Positions 8,821 through 17,319 of a stretch of 64,000 nucleotides of DNA are shown piece by piece (the first letter of the stretch is position 1; each line of letters begins with the position of its first letter). The translations under genes were made by a program, and so were the position numbers. The notes under the pieces were generated by a model, which saw only the letters and a program-made list of their open reading frames with translations, was not told the DNA's origin and searched no databases. Source of the DNA: JBMYZL01 sp049610385. GTDB taxonomy: Bacteria; Bacteroidota; Bacteroidia; Flavobacteriales_D; Sanyastnellaceae. The stretch spans positions 47,950-111,949 of the forward strand of contig JBMYZL010000009.1 in the NCBI GenBank assembly GCA_049610385.1. The letters are read 5' to 3'.

Positions 8821-10080
8821 TCAGGCCTGGTGTGCTTTGAACAACACGGACGCATTGTGTCCACCAAATCCAAAGGTGTTGGACAATGCAGCACGGATGG
8901 GACGTTTTTGGGCTTCATTGAACGTGAAATTCAACCTGTCGTCCAGTTGATCATCCGCATGCTCAAAATTGATGGTCGGTGGAACAATGCCATTTTGAAT
9001 GGCCAAAATGCAGGCGATTCCTTCGATGGCTCCCGCGGCACCCAGAAGGTGGCCAGTCATGGATTTGGTTGAAGAAATGTTCATTTGATAAGCTTGCTCA
9101 CCAAAAACCTGTTGAATCGCTTTGGTCTCCGCCACATCCCCAAGGGGAGTAGATGTACCATGTACATTCACGTAATCCACTTCGTCGGGTGACATGTGGG
9201 CATCGTCCAGTGCTGCTTGCATCACATTTTTGGCTCCAAGGCCTTCAGGATGGGGTGCGGTGATGTGATGTGCATCTGCACTCATTCCACCTCCAACCAT
9301 CTCACAATAAATCTTCGCTCCTCTCGCCACGGCATGCTCATACTCTTCCAGGATGACGGCTCCAGCTCCTTCGCCCAGAACAAATCCATCCCTGGTGCTG
9401 TCAAAAGGTCGAGAAGCCCGAGTGGGATCATCGTTCCTCGTCGACAGCGCCTTCAAGGCATTGAATCCGCCAATCGCGCCCTCGGTCACTGCCGCTTCTG
9501 ATCCACCTGTGACCATCACATCCGCCTTTCCAAGGCGAACATAATTGAACGCATCAATCATGGCATTTGTGCCCGATGCACAAGCCGAAACCGTACAAAA
9601 ATTCGGGCCTCGAAATCCGTGACGCATGGAGATGTGCCCAGCCGCGATGTCGCTGATCATCATCGGAATGAAAAAAGGCGAGAAGCGTGGCGTTCCATCT
9701 CCGGCGTGGAAATTTTGGGCCTCGTTCATGAAGGTCTGAAATCCCCCAATGCCAGATCCCCAAATAACACCTACCCGATCGTGATTTACCGGGGCCTCTT
9801 CACCGCTCAAACCAGCATCCTGAAGGGCTTCATCTGCAGAGACTACAGCATATTGAGAGAACAAATCCATTTTGCGCGCATCTCGGCGGTCGATGAACTC
9901 GAGCGCATCGAATCCTTTGACTTCGCAAGCAAAGCGCGTTTTGAATTTTTCTGAATCGAACTTGGTGATCAGGTCAGCACCGCTGACCCCGTTCACCAAT
10001 CCATTCCAATAGGATGCCACATCGTTGCCCAGTGGCGTAATTGCCCCAAGGCCTGTGACCACAACCCGTTTCAACTCCAT
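8821..10080 (-). CDS. fabF: 3-oxoacyl-ACP synthase II
   Basis: Elongating condensing enzyme of type II fatty acid synthesis. 419 residues. The active-site Cys is C167 in TVSACASGTNA. The two catalytic His are in HGTSTPLGD and GHLLGAAGAIEG. The C-terminus NTFGFGGHNASVLF is typical of KAS II. It starts 11 nt after acpP, which encodes its carrier-protein partner. Confidence 0.97.
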   Translation of the reverse strand: MELKRVVVTGLGAITPLGNDVASYWNGLVNGVSGADLITKFDSEKFKTRFACEVKGFDALEFIDRRDARKMDLFSQYAVVSADEALQDAGLSGEEAPVNHDRVGVIWGSGIGGFQTFMNEAQNFHAGDGTPRFSPFFIPMMISDIAAGHISMRHGFRGPNFCTVSACASGTNAMIDAFNYVRLGKADVMVTGGSEAAVTEGAIGGFNALKALSTRNDDPTRASRPFDSTRDGFVLGEGAGAVILEEYEHAVARGAKIYCEMVGGGMSADAHHITAPHPEGLGAKNVMQAALDDAHMSPDEVDYVNVHGTSTPLGDVAETKAIQQVFGEQAYQMNISSTKSMTGHLLGAAGAIEGIACILAIQNGIVPPTINFEHADDQLDDRLNFTFNEAQKRPIRAALSNTFGFGGHNASVLFKAHQA

Positions 10081-10091
10081 AGGAGCCCGAA

Positions 10092-10328
10092 TTATTTCTT
10101 CGCCCCCGAGATGTACTCGACAGCTTGGCCCACTGTGCTGATTTTCTCAGCCTGGTCGTCCGGAATGGCGATGTTGAACTCTTTTTCGAACTCCATGATG
10201 AGTTCGACTGTGTCGAGGGAATCAGCCCCCAAATCGTTGGTGAAACTCGCCTCGGCGGTTACTTCTCCCGCATCAACTCCCAACTTGTCGACGATAATCG
10301 CCGTTACTTTTTCTTGAATCTCAGACAT
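10092..10328 (-). CDS. acpP: Acyl carrier protein
   Basis: 78 residues, acidic. The phosphopantetheine attachment site is S37 in GADSLDTVELIMEFE. Carries acyl intermediates for FabF, encoded immediately downstream. First gene of the acpP-fabF-rnc-IPExxxVDY-pyk series. Confidence 0.98.
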   Translation of the reverse strand: MSEIQEKVTAIIVDKLGVDAGEVTAEASFTNDLGADSLDTVELIMEFEKEFNIAIPDDQAEKISTVGQAVEYISGAKK

Positions 10329-10384
10329 AGCTAAGGGTTTCTTTCGCGGCGCAAAGTAACCAAATCCCCGGTCAACCTTCGCCG

Positions 10385-11074
10385 TTATTTTTCACTTTTC
10401 TTTTTTTTCCGGTGCAGCGAACGGATTTTTGAAAGTTCAAATCTTTGAATATCAGGTACTTTGCAGCCATCTGCAGGATATCCAATGGGCAGCACCAAAA
10501 ATGCTTTTTCATGTTCTGGACGACCCAAAACCCGACCGCAAAAATCCATGGGTGAAGGTGTATGAGTCACCGTCACAAGCCCTGCGTGATGCAACGCCGA
10601 CAAGAAAAGACCTGCTGCAATGCCCACGGATTCGTTGACATAATAGTTCTTCTCCCTCCCTTCAAGGCCTGGGCACCAAGGCTTCCTGAACATCACCACC
10701 ACCACTGGGGCATCGTCAAAATGAGGCTTGTCTGCATCGGTTCCCAAATGGGCCAAATCAGCTTTCCATTTCTCGGACATGCGCTCAGCATAATTGCGCT
10801 GCTCTTCCTTTTCGGCCTCTAACCGGAGTTGATGTTTGACATCAGGATCCGTCACGACGGCAAAATGCCAAGGTTGCTTGTTCGCCCCGGATGGCGCCGT
10901 GCCTGCAGCCGCGATGCAATCATCGATTACATCCAATGGAATGGGATCTGATGAAAAATGCCGAACCGATCGGCGGGAGGACATCTGCTCCAGGAAACCC
11001 TTGGCACGATCCCGCATCTCCTGTTCAGGCAGACGTTCGAAGGGCAGGTCGATGGTGGCGAAATCCTCAGACAT
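10385..11074 (-). CDS. Iodotyrosine deiodinase-like nitroreductase-fold flavoprotein
   Basis: 229 residues, nitroreductase superfamily. The FMN-binding start SSRRSVRHF (32-40) and TAPSGANKQPWHF (59-71) are present. The segment from about 90 to 205 follows the iodotyrosine deiodinase (IYD) subfamily: GLVTVTHTP, LGRPEHEK and LPIGYP, and a lid with E91, Y95 and K116. This Glu-Tyr-Lys triad has the same spacing as the residues that bind the substrate zwitterion in human IYD (E157, Y161, K182). A basic tail (HRKKKK) ends the protein. Characterised bacterial IYDs dehalogenate halotyrosines reductively. The physiological substrate here is unknown. It lies 5 nt behind an MlaF-like gene. Confidence 0.85.
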   Translation of the reverse strand: MSEDFATIDLPFERLPEQEMRDRAKGFLEQMSSRRSVRHFSSDPIPLDVIDDCIAAAGTAPSGANKQPWHFAVVTDPDVKHQLRLEAEKEEQRNYAERMSEKWKADLAHLGTDADKPHFDDAPVVVVMFRKPWCPGLEGREKNYYVNESVGIAAGLFLSALHHAGLVTVTHTPSPMDFCGRVLGRPEHEKAFLVLPIGYPADGCKVPDIQRFELSKIRSLHRKKKKSEK

Positions 11075-11079
11075 TCAAC

Positions 11080-11832
11080 TCAACTGTTCGTTCGAATCGT
11101 TCGCATCAAATCCGAGGCAAAGACGAATTCCTCAAGTTCTTGAACGCCCCCGGCGAGCAACTGATGGCGGTCACCATGCCATAGAATTTGGCCTTGATGG
11201 ACAAAATGAATGGTGTCCGACGCTTCCATAACACTGTTCATATCGTGGGAAACGACGACCGTGGTCATGTCGTACTCACGGGTGATGTCTTTGATGAGGT
11301 TGTCAATCACGATGGCCGTCTGTGGATCCAATCCAGAGTTGGGCTCATCGCAGAACAAATATTTCGGATTCATCGAAATGGCCCTGGCAATGCCCACTCG
11401 TTTTTGCATGCCTCCAGAAATCTCTGACGGCAGTCGACCTGCTGCATCTTCCAACTCCACTCGACGCAAACAATCCAACGCACGCTCATGGATGCCCGCT
11501 GACGACAAATCACTGAACATGCGCAAGGGGAATTGGACATTCTCAAGCACAGTCATGCTGTCAAACAGTGCACCGCCTTGAAACAACATGCCGATTTCCT
11601 GCCGGATGCTCTTCCTCTCCTTGCGTGACATGGCTGTGAAGTTTCGATTGTCGTAGGTCACGTGGCCTTGATCCGGTTCAATGAGCCCCACGGTGCATTT
11701 GGTCAAAACCGACTTGCCACTGCCACTGCGACCGATGACATAATTGACTTTTCCCGTCAGGAATTTGGCACTGATTCCCTTCAACACATGATGTTGATCG
11801 AACGATTTGTGGATGTTGTGCAATCGAATCAT
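11080..11832 (-). CDS. MlaF-like ABC transporter ATP-binding protein
   Basis: 250 residues, cytoplasmic ATPase of an MCE/Mla-type lipid transporter. Walker A is GRSGSGKS near 34-41, the signature is SGGMQKRVGIARA, Walker B is YLFCDEPNSGLDP, and the switch His is in VVVSHD. The CDEPNSGLDP form is typical of MlaF. Paired with the MlaE-like permease 14 nt upstream. No MCE-domain (MlaD) gene is present in the window, so the system is incomplete locally. Confidence 0.92.
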   Translation of the reverse strand: MIRLHNIHKSFDQHHVLKGISAKFLTGKVNYVIGRSGSGKSVLTKCTVGLIEPDQGHVTYDNRNFTAMSRKERKSIRQEIGMLFQGGALFDSMTVLENVQFPLRMFSDLSSAGIHERALDCLRRVELEDAAGRLPSEISGGMQKRVGIARAISMNPKYLFCDEPNSGLDPQTAIVIDNLIKDITREYDMTTVVVSHDMNSVMEASDTIHFVHQGQILWHGDRHQLLAGGVQELEEFVFASDLMRTIRTNS

Positions 11833-11846
11833 GCCAATGAAACTTG

Positions 11847-12584
11847 TCAGTTGAGCAACAGGGAGGTCAAGACCAAATTGGACACCATGATCAACACCAC
11901 GCTCCAGACCACAGCTCTGGTGCTTGATTGGCCCACACCCAATGCCCCTCCTGTGGCATGATAACCATGATACGCTGGAACACTGGTCAAAATAAATCCA
12001 AATACAGTGGTCTTCGTCAAGGCATAAACCACATCAAAAGATTTGAAATCCACCTGCATGCCGTACTCAAAATCCGCCAAACTGCTCACCCCAGTGGTCA
12101 CCCCGATCCAAGCTCCCGCACCAATGCCGAGCACCATGCTCAACACAACCAGGAAAGGAATGATCAAAACTCCAGCAATGACCTTGGGCAAGGCAAGGTA
12201 CCCAGCGCTGTTGACCCCCATGATTTCAAGGGCATCGATTTGTTCGTCGACGCGCATTTTCCCGATTTGGGAGGCAATGTTTGACCCCACTTTTCCTGAT
12301 AGAATCACTGGAATCAATGTGGGGCTGAACTCCAAAATCATGGTCTGCCGAACTGTGAAGCCAATGGTGTAGACGGGAATCCAACCCCCAATCTGGTGGG
12401 CCGTTTGCAAACAAATGACCGCGCCCATAAATACACTCAACAAAGCCACAATGCCCACTGATTGTGTTCCAATGGCTTCCAATTCAGAAATGAAGCTGCG
12501 CAGGAAGATCCGACCCCGTTCAGGCAGGCGAAACGTCCTCCCCAAGAATTGAACATATCGGCCCAAATGAAACATCCACCGCAT
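11847..12584 (-). CDS. MlaE-like ABC transporter permease
   Basis: 245 residues from the ATG giving MRWMFHLGRYVQF; a TTG 12 codons upstream is less likely. Multi-pass membrane protein of the MlaE family, with the domain segment LEFSPTLIPVILSGKVGSNIASQIGKM split across helices and a GVNSAGYLALPKVIAG motif. With the downstream ATPase it would move phospholipids between inner and outer membrane. First gene of the mlaE-mlaF-deiodinase-like unit; divergent from the small lipoprotein at 12611, only 26 nt away. Confidence 0.92.
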   Translation of the reverse strand: MRWMFHLGRYVQFLGRTFRLPERGRIFLRSFISELEAIGTQSVGIVALLSVFMGAVICLQTAHQIGGWIPVYTIGFTVRQTMILEFSPTLIPVILSGKVGSNIASQIGKMRVDEQIDALEIMGVNSAGYLALPKVIAGVLIIPFLVVLSMVLGIGAGAWIGVTTGVSSLADFEYGMQVDFKSFDVVYALTKTTVFGFILTSVPAYHGYHATGGALGVGQSSTRAVVWSVVLIMVSNLVLTSLLLN

Positions 12585-12598
12585 GCGCACGAAGGTAC

Positions 12599-12606
12599 TA
12601 TCTTCG
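12599..12606 (+). promoter_or_regulatory. -7 box before the small lipoprotein gene
   Basis: TATCTTCG, four nt before the ATG at 12611. If used, transcription would start at or next to the start codon, giving a leaderless mRNA. Confidence 0.45.
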
Positions 12607-12610
12607 CGGC

Positions 12611-12796
12611 ATGACCCCACGACGCATTGCTCAGTTCTTGTTTTTGCTTGGATTTGTCGGCCTTTTATCTGCCTGTTCCAGCACGAAAAAGACCCGAAAA
12701 TGTGCCACTTGTCCGACGTTCACATCGGAAGCAATGCCCCGCTCGTTAAACGCAGCCGCACCTGGACTTGCAGCCTTGAGCGAAAGACCCCACTGA
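12611..12796 (+). CDS. Small lipoprotein, Cys-containing
   Basis: 61 residues. A hydrophobic signal (about 6-20) ends in a lipobox LLSAC, so Cys at about 22 would be lipidated. The mature part is short and has KKTRKCATCPTF, a Lys-rich stretch followed by a CxxC pair. Short lipoproteins with a C-x-CP segment are common in Bacteroidota, function unknown. It stops 7 nt before the mannose-1-phosphate guanylyltransferase start, so the two are probably cotranscribed. Confidence 0.65.
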   Translation: MTPRRIAQFLFLLGFVGLLSACSSTKKTRKCATCPTFTSEAMPRSLNAAAPGLAALSERPH

Positions 12797-12803
12797 ATCC
12801 ACG

Positions 12804-13922
12804 ATGACTTCACAACCCAAACAATTGGAAAACACATTTGCTGTGATCATGGCCGGCGGTGTTGGATCTCGGTTCTGGCCCATGAGCCGTTCCGCTCGTC
12901 CTAAGCAATTTTTGGACATTCTAGGCACCGGACGCTCATTGATTCAAATGACCTTTGATCGCCTGGCCCATTTGGTGCCGGCTGATCACATCCTTGTGGT
13001 GACCCAAGAGCGATATCGCAGTCTTGTGGCAGAACATCTGCCCACCTTGCCAGCAGAAAATGTCTTGTGTGAGCCCTTCATGCGCAATACCGCTCCTTGC
13101 ATTGCATATGCCAACCACTGGGTGGCTGCCAAATCGAAGAATCCGGGCGAAGCGGCCATGATTGTGGCCCCCGCCGACCATCTGATTTTGGACGAATCGG
13201 GATTTCTCGAAATTGCAAGACTGGGGCTCGAATTGACTTTGGAAACCGAGCAATTGGTGACGCTCGGCATCAAGCCGTCTCGTCCAGACACCGGCTACGG
13301 TTACATTCAATTCGAAGACCTTGAAGGTGCATCCGATTCTCGGATTCGATCTGTGAAAACCTTCACCGAAAAGCCAAACTTGGAATTGGCCGAATCTTTC
13401 CTTGCCTCGGGTGATTTTTACTGGAATTCGGGGATTTTCATTTGGTCTTTGAACAACATCCAGTCCGCTTTTGAAGAACACCTGCCCGATATGCAGCATC
13501 TCTTCACAGAACGGGCAGACGCCTTCGCCACTGCAGCAGAGGCGGAAGCGATTTCGACCATCTACAGTGATTGTGACAACATATCCATTGACTACGGTGT
13601 CATGGAAAAGGCCCCAAATGTGGCGGTGGTGTTGAGCGATTTCGGGTGGAGTGACCTTGGAACATGGGGTTCCTTACATGAAAAATTGACCCTCGATGAG
13701 ATGGGCAATGGCATTGCAGGAGCGAAACTGGATGCACAAGATGCTGCTGGCAACGTGGTGGTCTCCGACCAAAAAGGCAAGTTGATTGCTCTGCGAGGAC
13801 TCGACAATTTCATTGTCGTCGACACTGAAGATGCTTTGCTGATTTGCCCCAAGACAGAGGAACAATGGATCAAACAGTTGGTGACTCGACTGAAAGTTGA
13901 CCGTGGTGAACCCATGATTTGA
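12804..13922 (+). CDS. manC: Mannose-1-phosphate guanylyltransferase
   Basis: 372 residues. Makes GDP-mannose from mannose-1-phosphate and GTP for surface polysaccharide. N-terminal pyrophosphorylase signature VIMAGGVGSRFWPMSR, with the RPKQF motif next. FTEKPNLELAESFL and FYWNSGIFIW are family hallmarks, and GVMEKAPNVAVV and DFGWSDLGTW form the C-terminal part of the active site. There is no fused phosphomannose isomerase domain, matching the short ManC form. It follows the small lipoprotein closely. Confidence 0.93.
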   Translation: MTSQPKQLENTFAVIMAGGVGSRFWPMSRSARPKQFLDILGTGRSLIQMTFDRLAHLVPADHILVVTQERYRSLVAEHLPTLPAENVLCEPFMRNTAPCIAYANHWVAAKSKNPGEAAMIVAPADHLILDESGFLEIARLGLELTLETEQLVTLGIKPSRPDTGYGYIQFEDLEGASDSRIRSVKTFTEKPNLELAESFLASGDFYWNSGIFIWSLNNIQSAFEEHLPDMQHLFTERADAFATAAEAEAISTIYSDCDNISIDYGVMEKAPNVAVVLSDFGWSDLGTWGSLHEKLTLDEMGNGIAGAKLDAQDAAGNVVVSDQKGKLIALRGLDNFIVVDTEDALLICPKTEEQWIKQLVTRLKVDRGEPMI

Positions 13923-14200
13923 CGGCATCTGACAACCTTCAATCCCAATTTCTCAACACCAACCGTGAGGCTTTGATGCTGACTCACAGCGTGATCTCAG
14001 CTGGAGCCATTTTTACCGCATCGGATGCGCAAGATTGTGGCGTGTGACTTGACTCTGGGGTCGAGTCCGGATTCCTCTACACCGCCGGCCTGAAACCGAG
14101 CGCGTATTTTGTTGGGTTCAACAAAAATGATGTTGGCGAAACCCGAAACATCTGTTTTCAGGCCCACTGGAATCCGATAAAAACAAAAACGGGGCAAATC
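13923..14200. other. Gap between manC and fumC; no confident gene
   Basis: 278 nt between convergent genes. Two weak reading frames were seen. On the plus strand a 42-codon TTG frame (13919-14047) overlaps the manC stop. On the minus strand the fumC frame stays open for 66 more codons past its TGA, from 14197 to 13997. Neither has a clear start or a recognised product. No hairpin terminator was found. Confidence 0.4.
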
Positions 14201-15598
14201 TCAATTGCGGCCTGTCATGTTCGCTGGAACCACCCAAGCCTCATATTCCGACTCGGTCAGGTGGCCTGACGCCAACGCAGCCGCTTTCAATGTCGTACCC
14301 TCGGCATGAGCCTTTTTGGCAATCTCGGCAGCCTTGTAATAGCCAATGTGTGGATTCAAGGCCGTGACCAACATCAGGCTGTTGTTCACGAGCTCTTGGA
14401 TCCGCTCGTGATTCGGTGCAATGCCATCCACACAATGTTTGGCAAAAGAAACGCAGGCATCACCAATCAATTGGGCCGACTCAAGGATGTTTCGCGCCAT
14501 CATGGGTTTGAAAACATTCAATTCATAATGGCCCTGGGTGCCTCCGACCGAGATAGCGACATCATTTCCCATGACTTGGGCACACACCATGGTGATGGCT
14601 TCGGATTGGGTCGGGTTGACTTTCCCCGGCATGATGCTTGAACCTGGCTCATTTGCCGGGATGATGATTTCGCCAATGCCCGAGCGCGGGCCAGAGGCCA
14701 TCATGCGAATGTCATTGGCCATTTTGTTGAGGGCAACAGCCAACTGTTTGAGCGCCCCATGAGTCTCCACAATCGCGTCATGTGCCGCGAGGGCTTCAAA
14801 TTTGTTTTCGGCCGTAACAAATGGCATGCCAGTGGATTCAGAGATGTGCGCAGCAACCCGTTCAGCATATCCTTCAGGGGTGTTGATGCCCGTGCCCACA
14901 GCAGTGCCGCCCAAAGCCAACTCCTGCAAATGCGGGAGGGTATTTCGCAGCGCCCGCATTCCGTGGTTCAATTGCGCCACATAACCACTGAATTCTTGAC
15001 CCAAAGTCAAAGGGGTGGCATCCATCAAATGCGTCCGGCCAATTTTCACGACATCCATGAAAGCCTTGGATTTGGCCTCGAAGCTGTCACGCAAACGCTC
15101 CACCCCGGGCAACGTCACTTGCACAATTTTCATATAAGCCGCGATGTGCATGGCAGTGGGGTAGGTGTCATTCGACGATTGCGACTTGTTGACATCGTCG
15201 TTCGGGTGGATTGGCTTTTCCCCTTGGCCTAGTTGGCCTCCAGCCAGAACATGGGCCCGATTGGCAACAACCTCATTCACATTCATGTTTGACTGGGTGC
15301 CACTACCGGTCTGCCAAACGACCAGGGGAAACGAATCATCCAGTTGACCGGCCAAAATTTCTTCACATGCGGCCACAATGCGTTCACACTTGTCTTGAGC
15401 AAGCACCCCCAATTCCGCATTGGTCTTCGCTGCCGATTTTTTCAAGTGGGCAAATGCGTAGACAATTTCCATGGGCATGGATCCTGATGGACCAATTTTG
15501 AAATTGTTGCGTGAACGCTCTGTCTGGGGTCCCCAGTATGCATCAGCGGGGACTTTCACCTCGCCGATGGTGTCTTTTTCAATGCGAAAATCGGACAT
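14201..15598 (-). CDS. fumC: Fumarate hydratase, class II
   Basis: TCA-cycle enzyme converting fumarate to malate; oxygen-stable, iron-free class II. 465 residues, full length. The superfamily signature is GSSIMPGKVNPTQSEA near residue 318. WQTGSGTQSNMNVNEV and KIGRTHLMDATPLTLGQEFSG are further hallmarks. Single gene between manC and prfB. Confidence 0.97.
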   Translation of the reverse strand: MSDFRIEKDTIGEVKVPADAYWGPQTERSRNNFKIGPSGSMPMEIVYAFAHLKKSAAKTNAELGVLAQDKCERIVAACEEILAGQLDDSFPLVVWQTGSGTQSNMNVNEVVANRAHVLAGGQLGQGEKPIHPNDDVNKSQSSNDTYPTAMHIAAYMKIVQVTLPGVERLRDSFEAKSKAFMDVVKIGRTHLMDATPLTLGQEFSGYVAQLNHGMRALRNTLPHLQELALGGTAVGTGINTPEGYAERVAAHISESTGMPFVTAENKFEALAAHDAIVETHGALKQLAVALNKMANDIRMMASGPRSGIGEIIIPANEPGSSIMPGKVNPTQSEAITMVCAQVMGNDVAISVGGTQGHYELNVFKPMMARNILESAQLIGDACVSFAKHCVDGIAPNHERIQELVNNSLMLVTALNPHIGYYKAAEIAKKAHAEGTTLKAAALASGHLTESEYEAWVVPANMTGRN

Positions 15599-15678
15599 GA
15601 TATCGGTTCTAAAATGTGTGGTTATCTCGTGGGGTTTTCAGCATGGTGATGCGAACCTTCGCCACTGAAATGTCGCTG

Positions 15679-16791
15679 TCAACGAGCGTTTTCCGTTTGG
15701 GCCGCACCGGATCCGGCTTGCATCAAAAAGGCCTTCAAAAACCCATCGATTTCGCCATTCATCACTGCATCGACATTGGACGTCTCATGGTTTGTTCGGA
15801 CGTCTTTCACCATTTTGTAGGGCTGCATGACGTAAGATCGAATTTGAGATCCCCATTCGATTTTCTTTTTCCCAGCTTCGATTTCTGCACGGGCTTCATT
15901 CCGTTTGGCCAGCTCCATTTCAAACAATTGTGACTTGAGCAATTGCATGGCCTTTTCCTTGTTCCCGAGTTGAGAACGGGTCTCGGTGTTGTCAATAATG
16001 ATGCCTGTGGGTGCGTGCCGCAAGCGAACACCTGTCTCAACTTTATTGACGTTTTGACCGCCGGCCCCACCTGAACGGAAAGTCTCCCAAGTGATATCAG
16101 AAGGATTCACCTCAATTTCAATGGATTCATCCACGAGGGGGTAGACATAAACAGAAACAAACGAGGTGTGCCGCCTGGCATTGCTATCAAACGGGCTGAT
16201 TCGCACCAGCCTGTGAACGCCATTCTCCCCCTTCAACATGCCAAAAGCAAACGAACCCTCAAATTCCAAAGTGACTTGCTTGATCCCAGCCACATCGCCC
16301 TCCTGCAAGTCCAATTCTTTGACCTTGAATCCAGCCCGGTCTCCATACATGCGGTACATCCGCATGAGCATGGCTGCCCAATCGCAGCTCTCGGTGCCAC
16401 CGGCGCCCGAAGTGATCTGCATCACTGCATTCAAATTATCCTCCTCAGCACTGAGCATGTTCTTGAATTCCAAATCCTCGACGGCCTGAGTGGCGTCTTG
16501 GAAAGCGTCATCCACATCTGAGGCATCTGCCTCACCAGCCTTGGCAAACTCATGGAGCACCACCGCGTCTTCCACGGCCGTATCACATTTTTGGTATGAT
16601 TCCACCCAACTTTTCAGCGTCCGCAACCGACGCATCACCACCTCAGCGGCTTTGGGGTCATTCCAAAACTCTGGGTCTTGCGTTTGCTTCTCCTCCTCAG
16701 CGATTTGCATTCGCTTCACTTCGATGTCGAGATAGCCCTCGAGGTCCTTGACTCGCTTCCGCAGCGCGTTGAGTTGTTCAATCGTGATCAT
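15679..16791 (-). CDS. prfB: Peptide chain release factor 2
   Basis: Recognises UGA/UAA stop codons. 370 residues from the ATG giving MITIEQLNALRKRV; the frame is open further upstream but that part overlaps recX and is not RF2-like. GGQ is in RSGGAGGQNVNKVETG and the RF2 stop-recognition tripeptide SPF in VRISPFDSNA. The frame is continuous through the region where many bacteria carry the programmed +1 frameshift, so that autoregulation is absent. The start overlaps the end of recX by 14 nt. Confidence 0.96.
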   Translation of the reverse strand: MITIEQLNALRKRVKDLEGYLDIEVKRMQIAEEEKQTQDPEFWNDPKAAEVVMRRLRTLKSWVESYQKCDTAVEDAVVLHEFAKAGEADASDVDDAFQDATQAVEDLEFKNMLSAEEDNLNAVMQITSGAGGTESCDWAAMLMRMYRMYGDRAGFKVKELDLQEGDVAGIKQVTLEFEGSFAFGMLKGENGVHRLVRISPFDSNARRHTSFVSVYVYPLVDESIEIEVNPSDITWETFRSGGAGGQNVNKVETGVRLRHAPTGIIIDNTETRSQLGNKEKAMQLLKSQLFEMELAKRNEARAEIEAGKKKIEWGSQIRSYVMQPYKMVKDVRTNHETSNVDAVMNGEIDGFLKAFLMQAGSGAAQTENAR

Positions 16792-17260
16792 GCCCTGCAA
16801 AAGTACGACGTGCGTGGCCCCTGTCAAGTGCTTGGAGGATGAGGTCTGCCGGGTATCCCTTGCCTCGAAGCCAACGAAACAGCCGTGCACGCTCATTTTC
16901 TGATTGAGGTTGGGGCCTTTGTTCCAGCAAGGATTGGAGGTTTTCTTGCCAAATCGAATCCCCAACACACCCCAACAGACCCTCGACAATGACCTCGGAA
17001 ATGCCTTGTTCTTTCAAGCCGTGTCGCAATTTGATGGGCCCCCAACGTTTGTCTCGGATGTGGGCATTGACGTAGGATTCGGCAAACCTGTTGTCATCCA
17101 AAAACCCATCTTTCAAGAAGTCGAGCAACAGTTCCTCAACATCTTTCGTGTTCAACCCCAAGTCTTTGGCTTTCTTGCGCCACGCCCTCACCGAGCGGTC
17201 TTGCATCGCACAATATCGACGCAGGCGCTCCACCTGTTTGACATCTACATCCACTCCCAT
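16778..17260 (-). CDS. recX: RecX family regulatory protein
   Basis: 160 residues from the ATG giving MGVDVDVKQVERLRRYC; the upstream open stretch is not RecX-like and enters the divergent gene. RecX hallmarks: DRSVRAWRKKAKDLGL, DGFLDDNRFAESYVNAHIRD and KRWGPIKLRHGLKEQGI, covering the three tandem helical repeats. RecX modulates RecA filaments. recA is not in the window. It overlaps prfB by 14 nt, suggesting translational coupling. Confidence 0.9.
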   Translation of the reverse strand: MGVDVDVKQVERLRRYCAMQDRSVRAWRKKAKDLGLNTKDVEELLLDFLKDGFLDDNRFAESYVNAHIRDKRWGPIKLRHGLKEQGISEVIVEGLLGCVGDSIWQENLQSLLEQRPQPQSENERARLFRWLRGKGYPADLILQALDRGHARRTFAGHDHD

Positions 17261-17319
17261 TGCCCGAAATTTAAAGCAATTGGCGATATTTGCAGACCAA
17301 ACTTTAAACGCGTAGACCC

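Noticed and set aside
16792..16989. 66-codon N-terminal extension of prfB
   Set aside because: Overlaps recX and has no RF2 similarity; the ATG at 16791 gives the family N-terminus.
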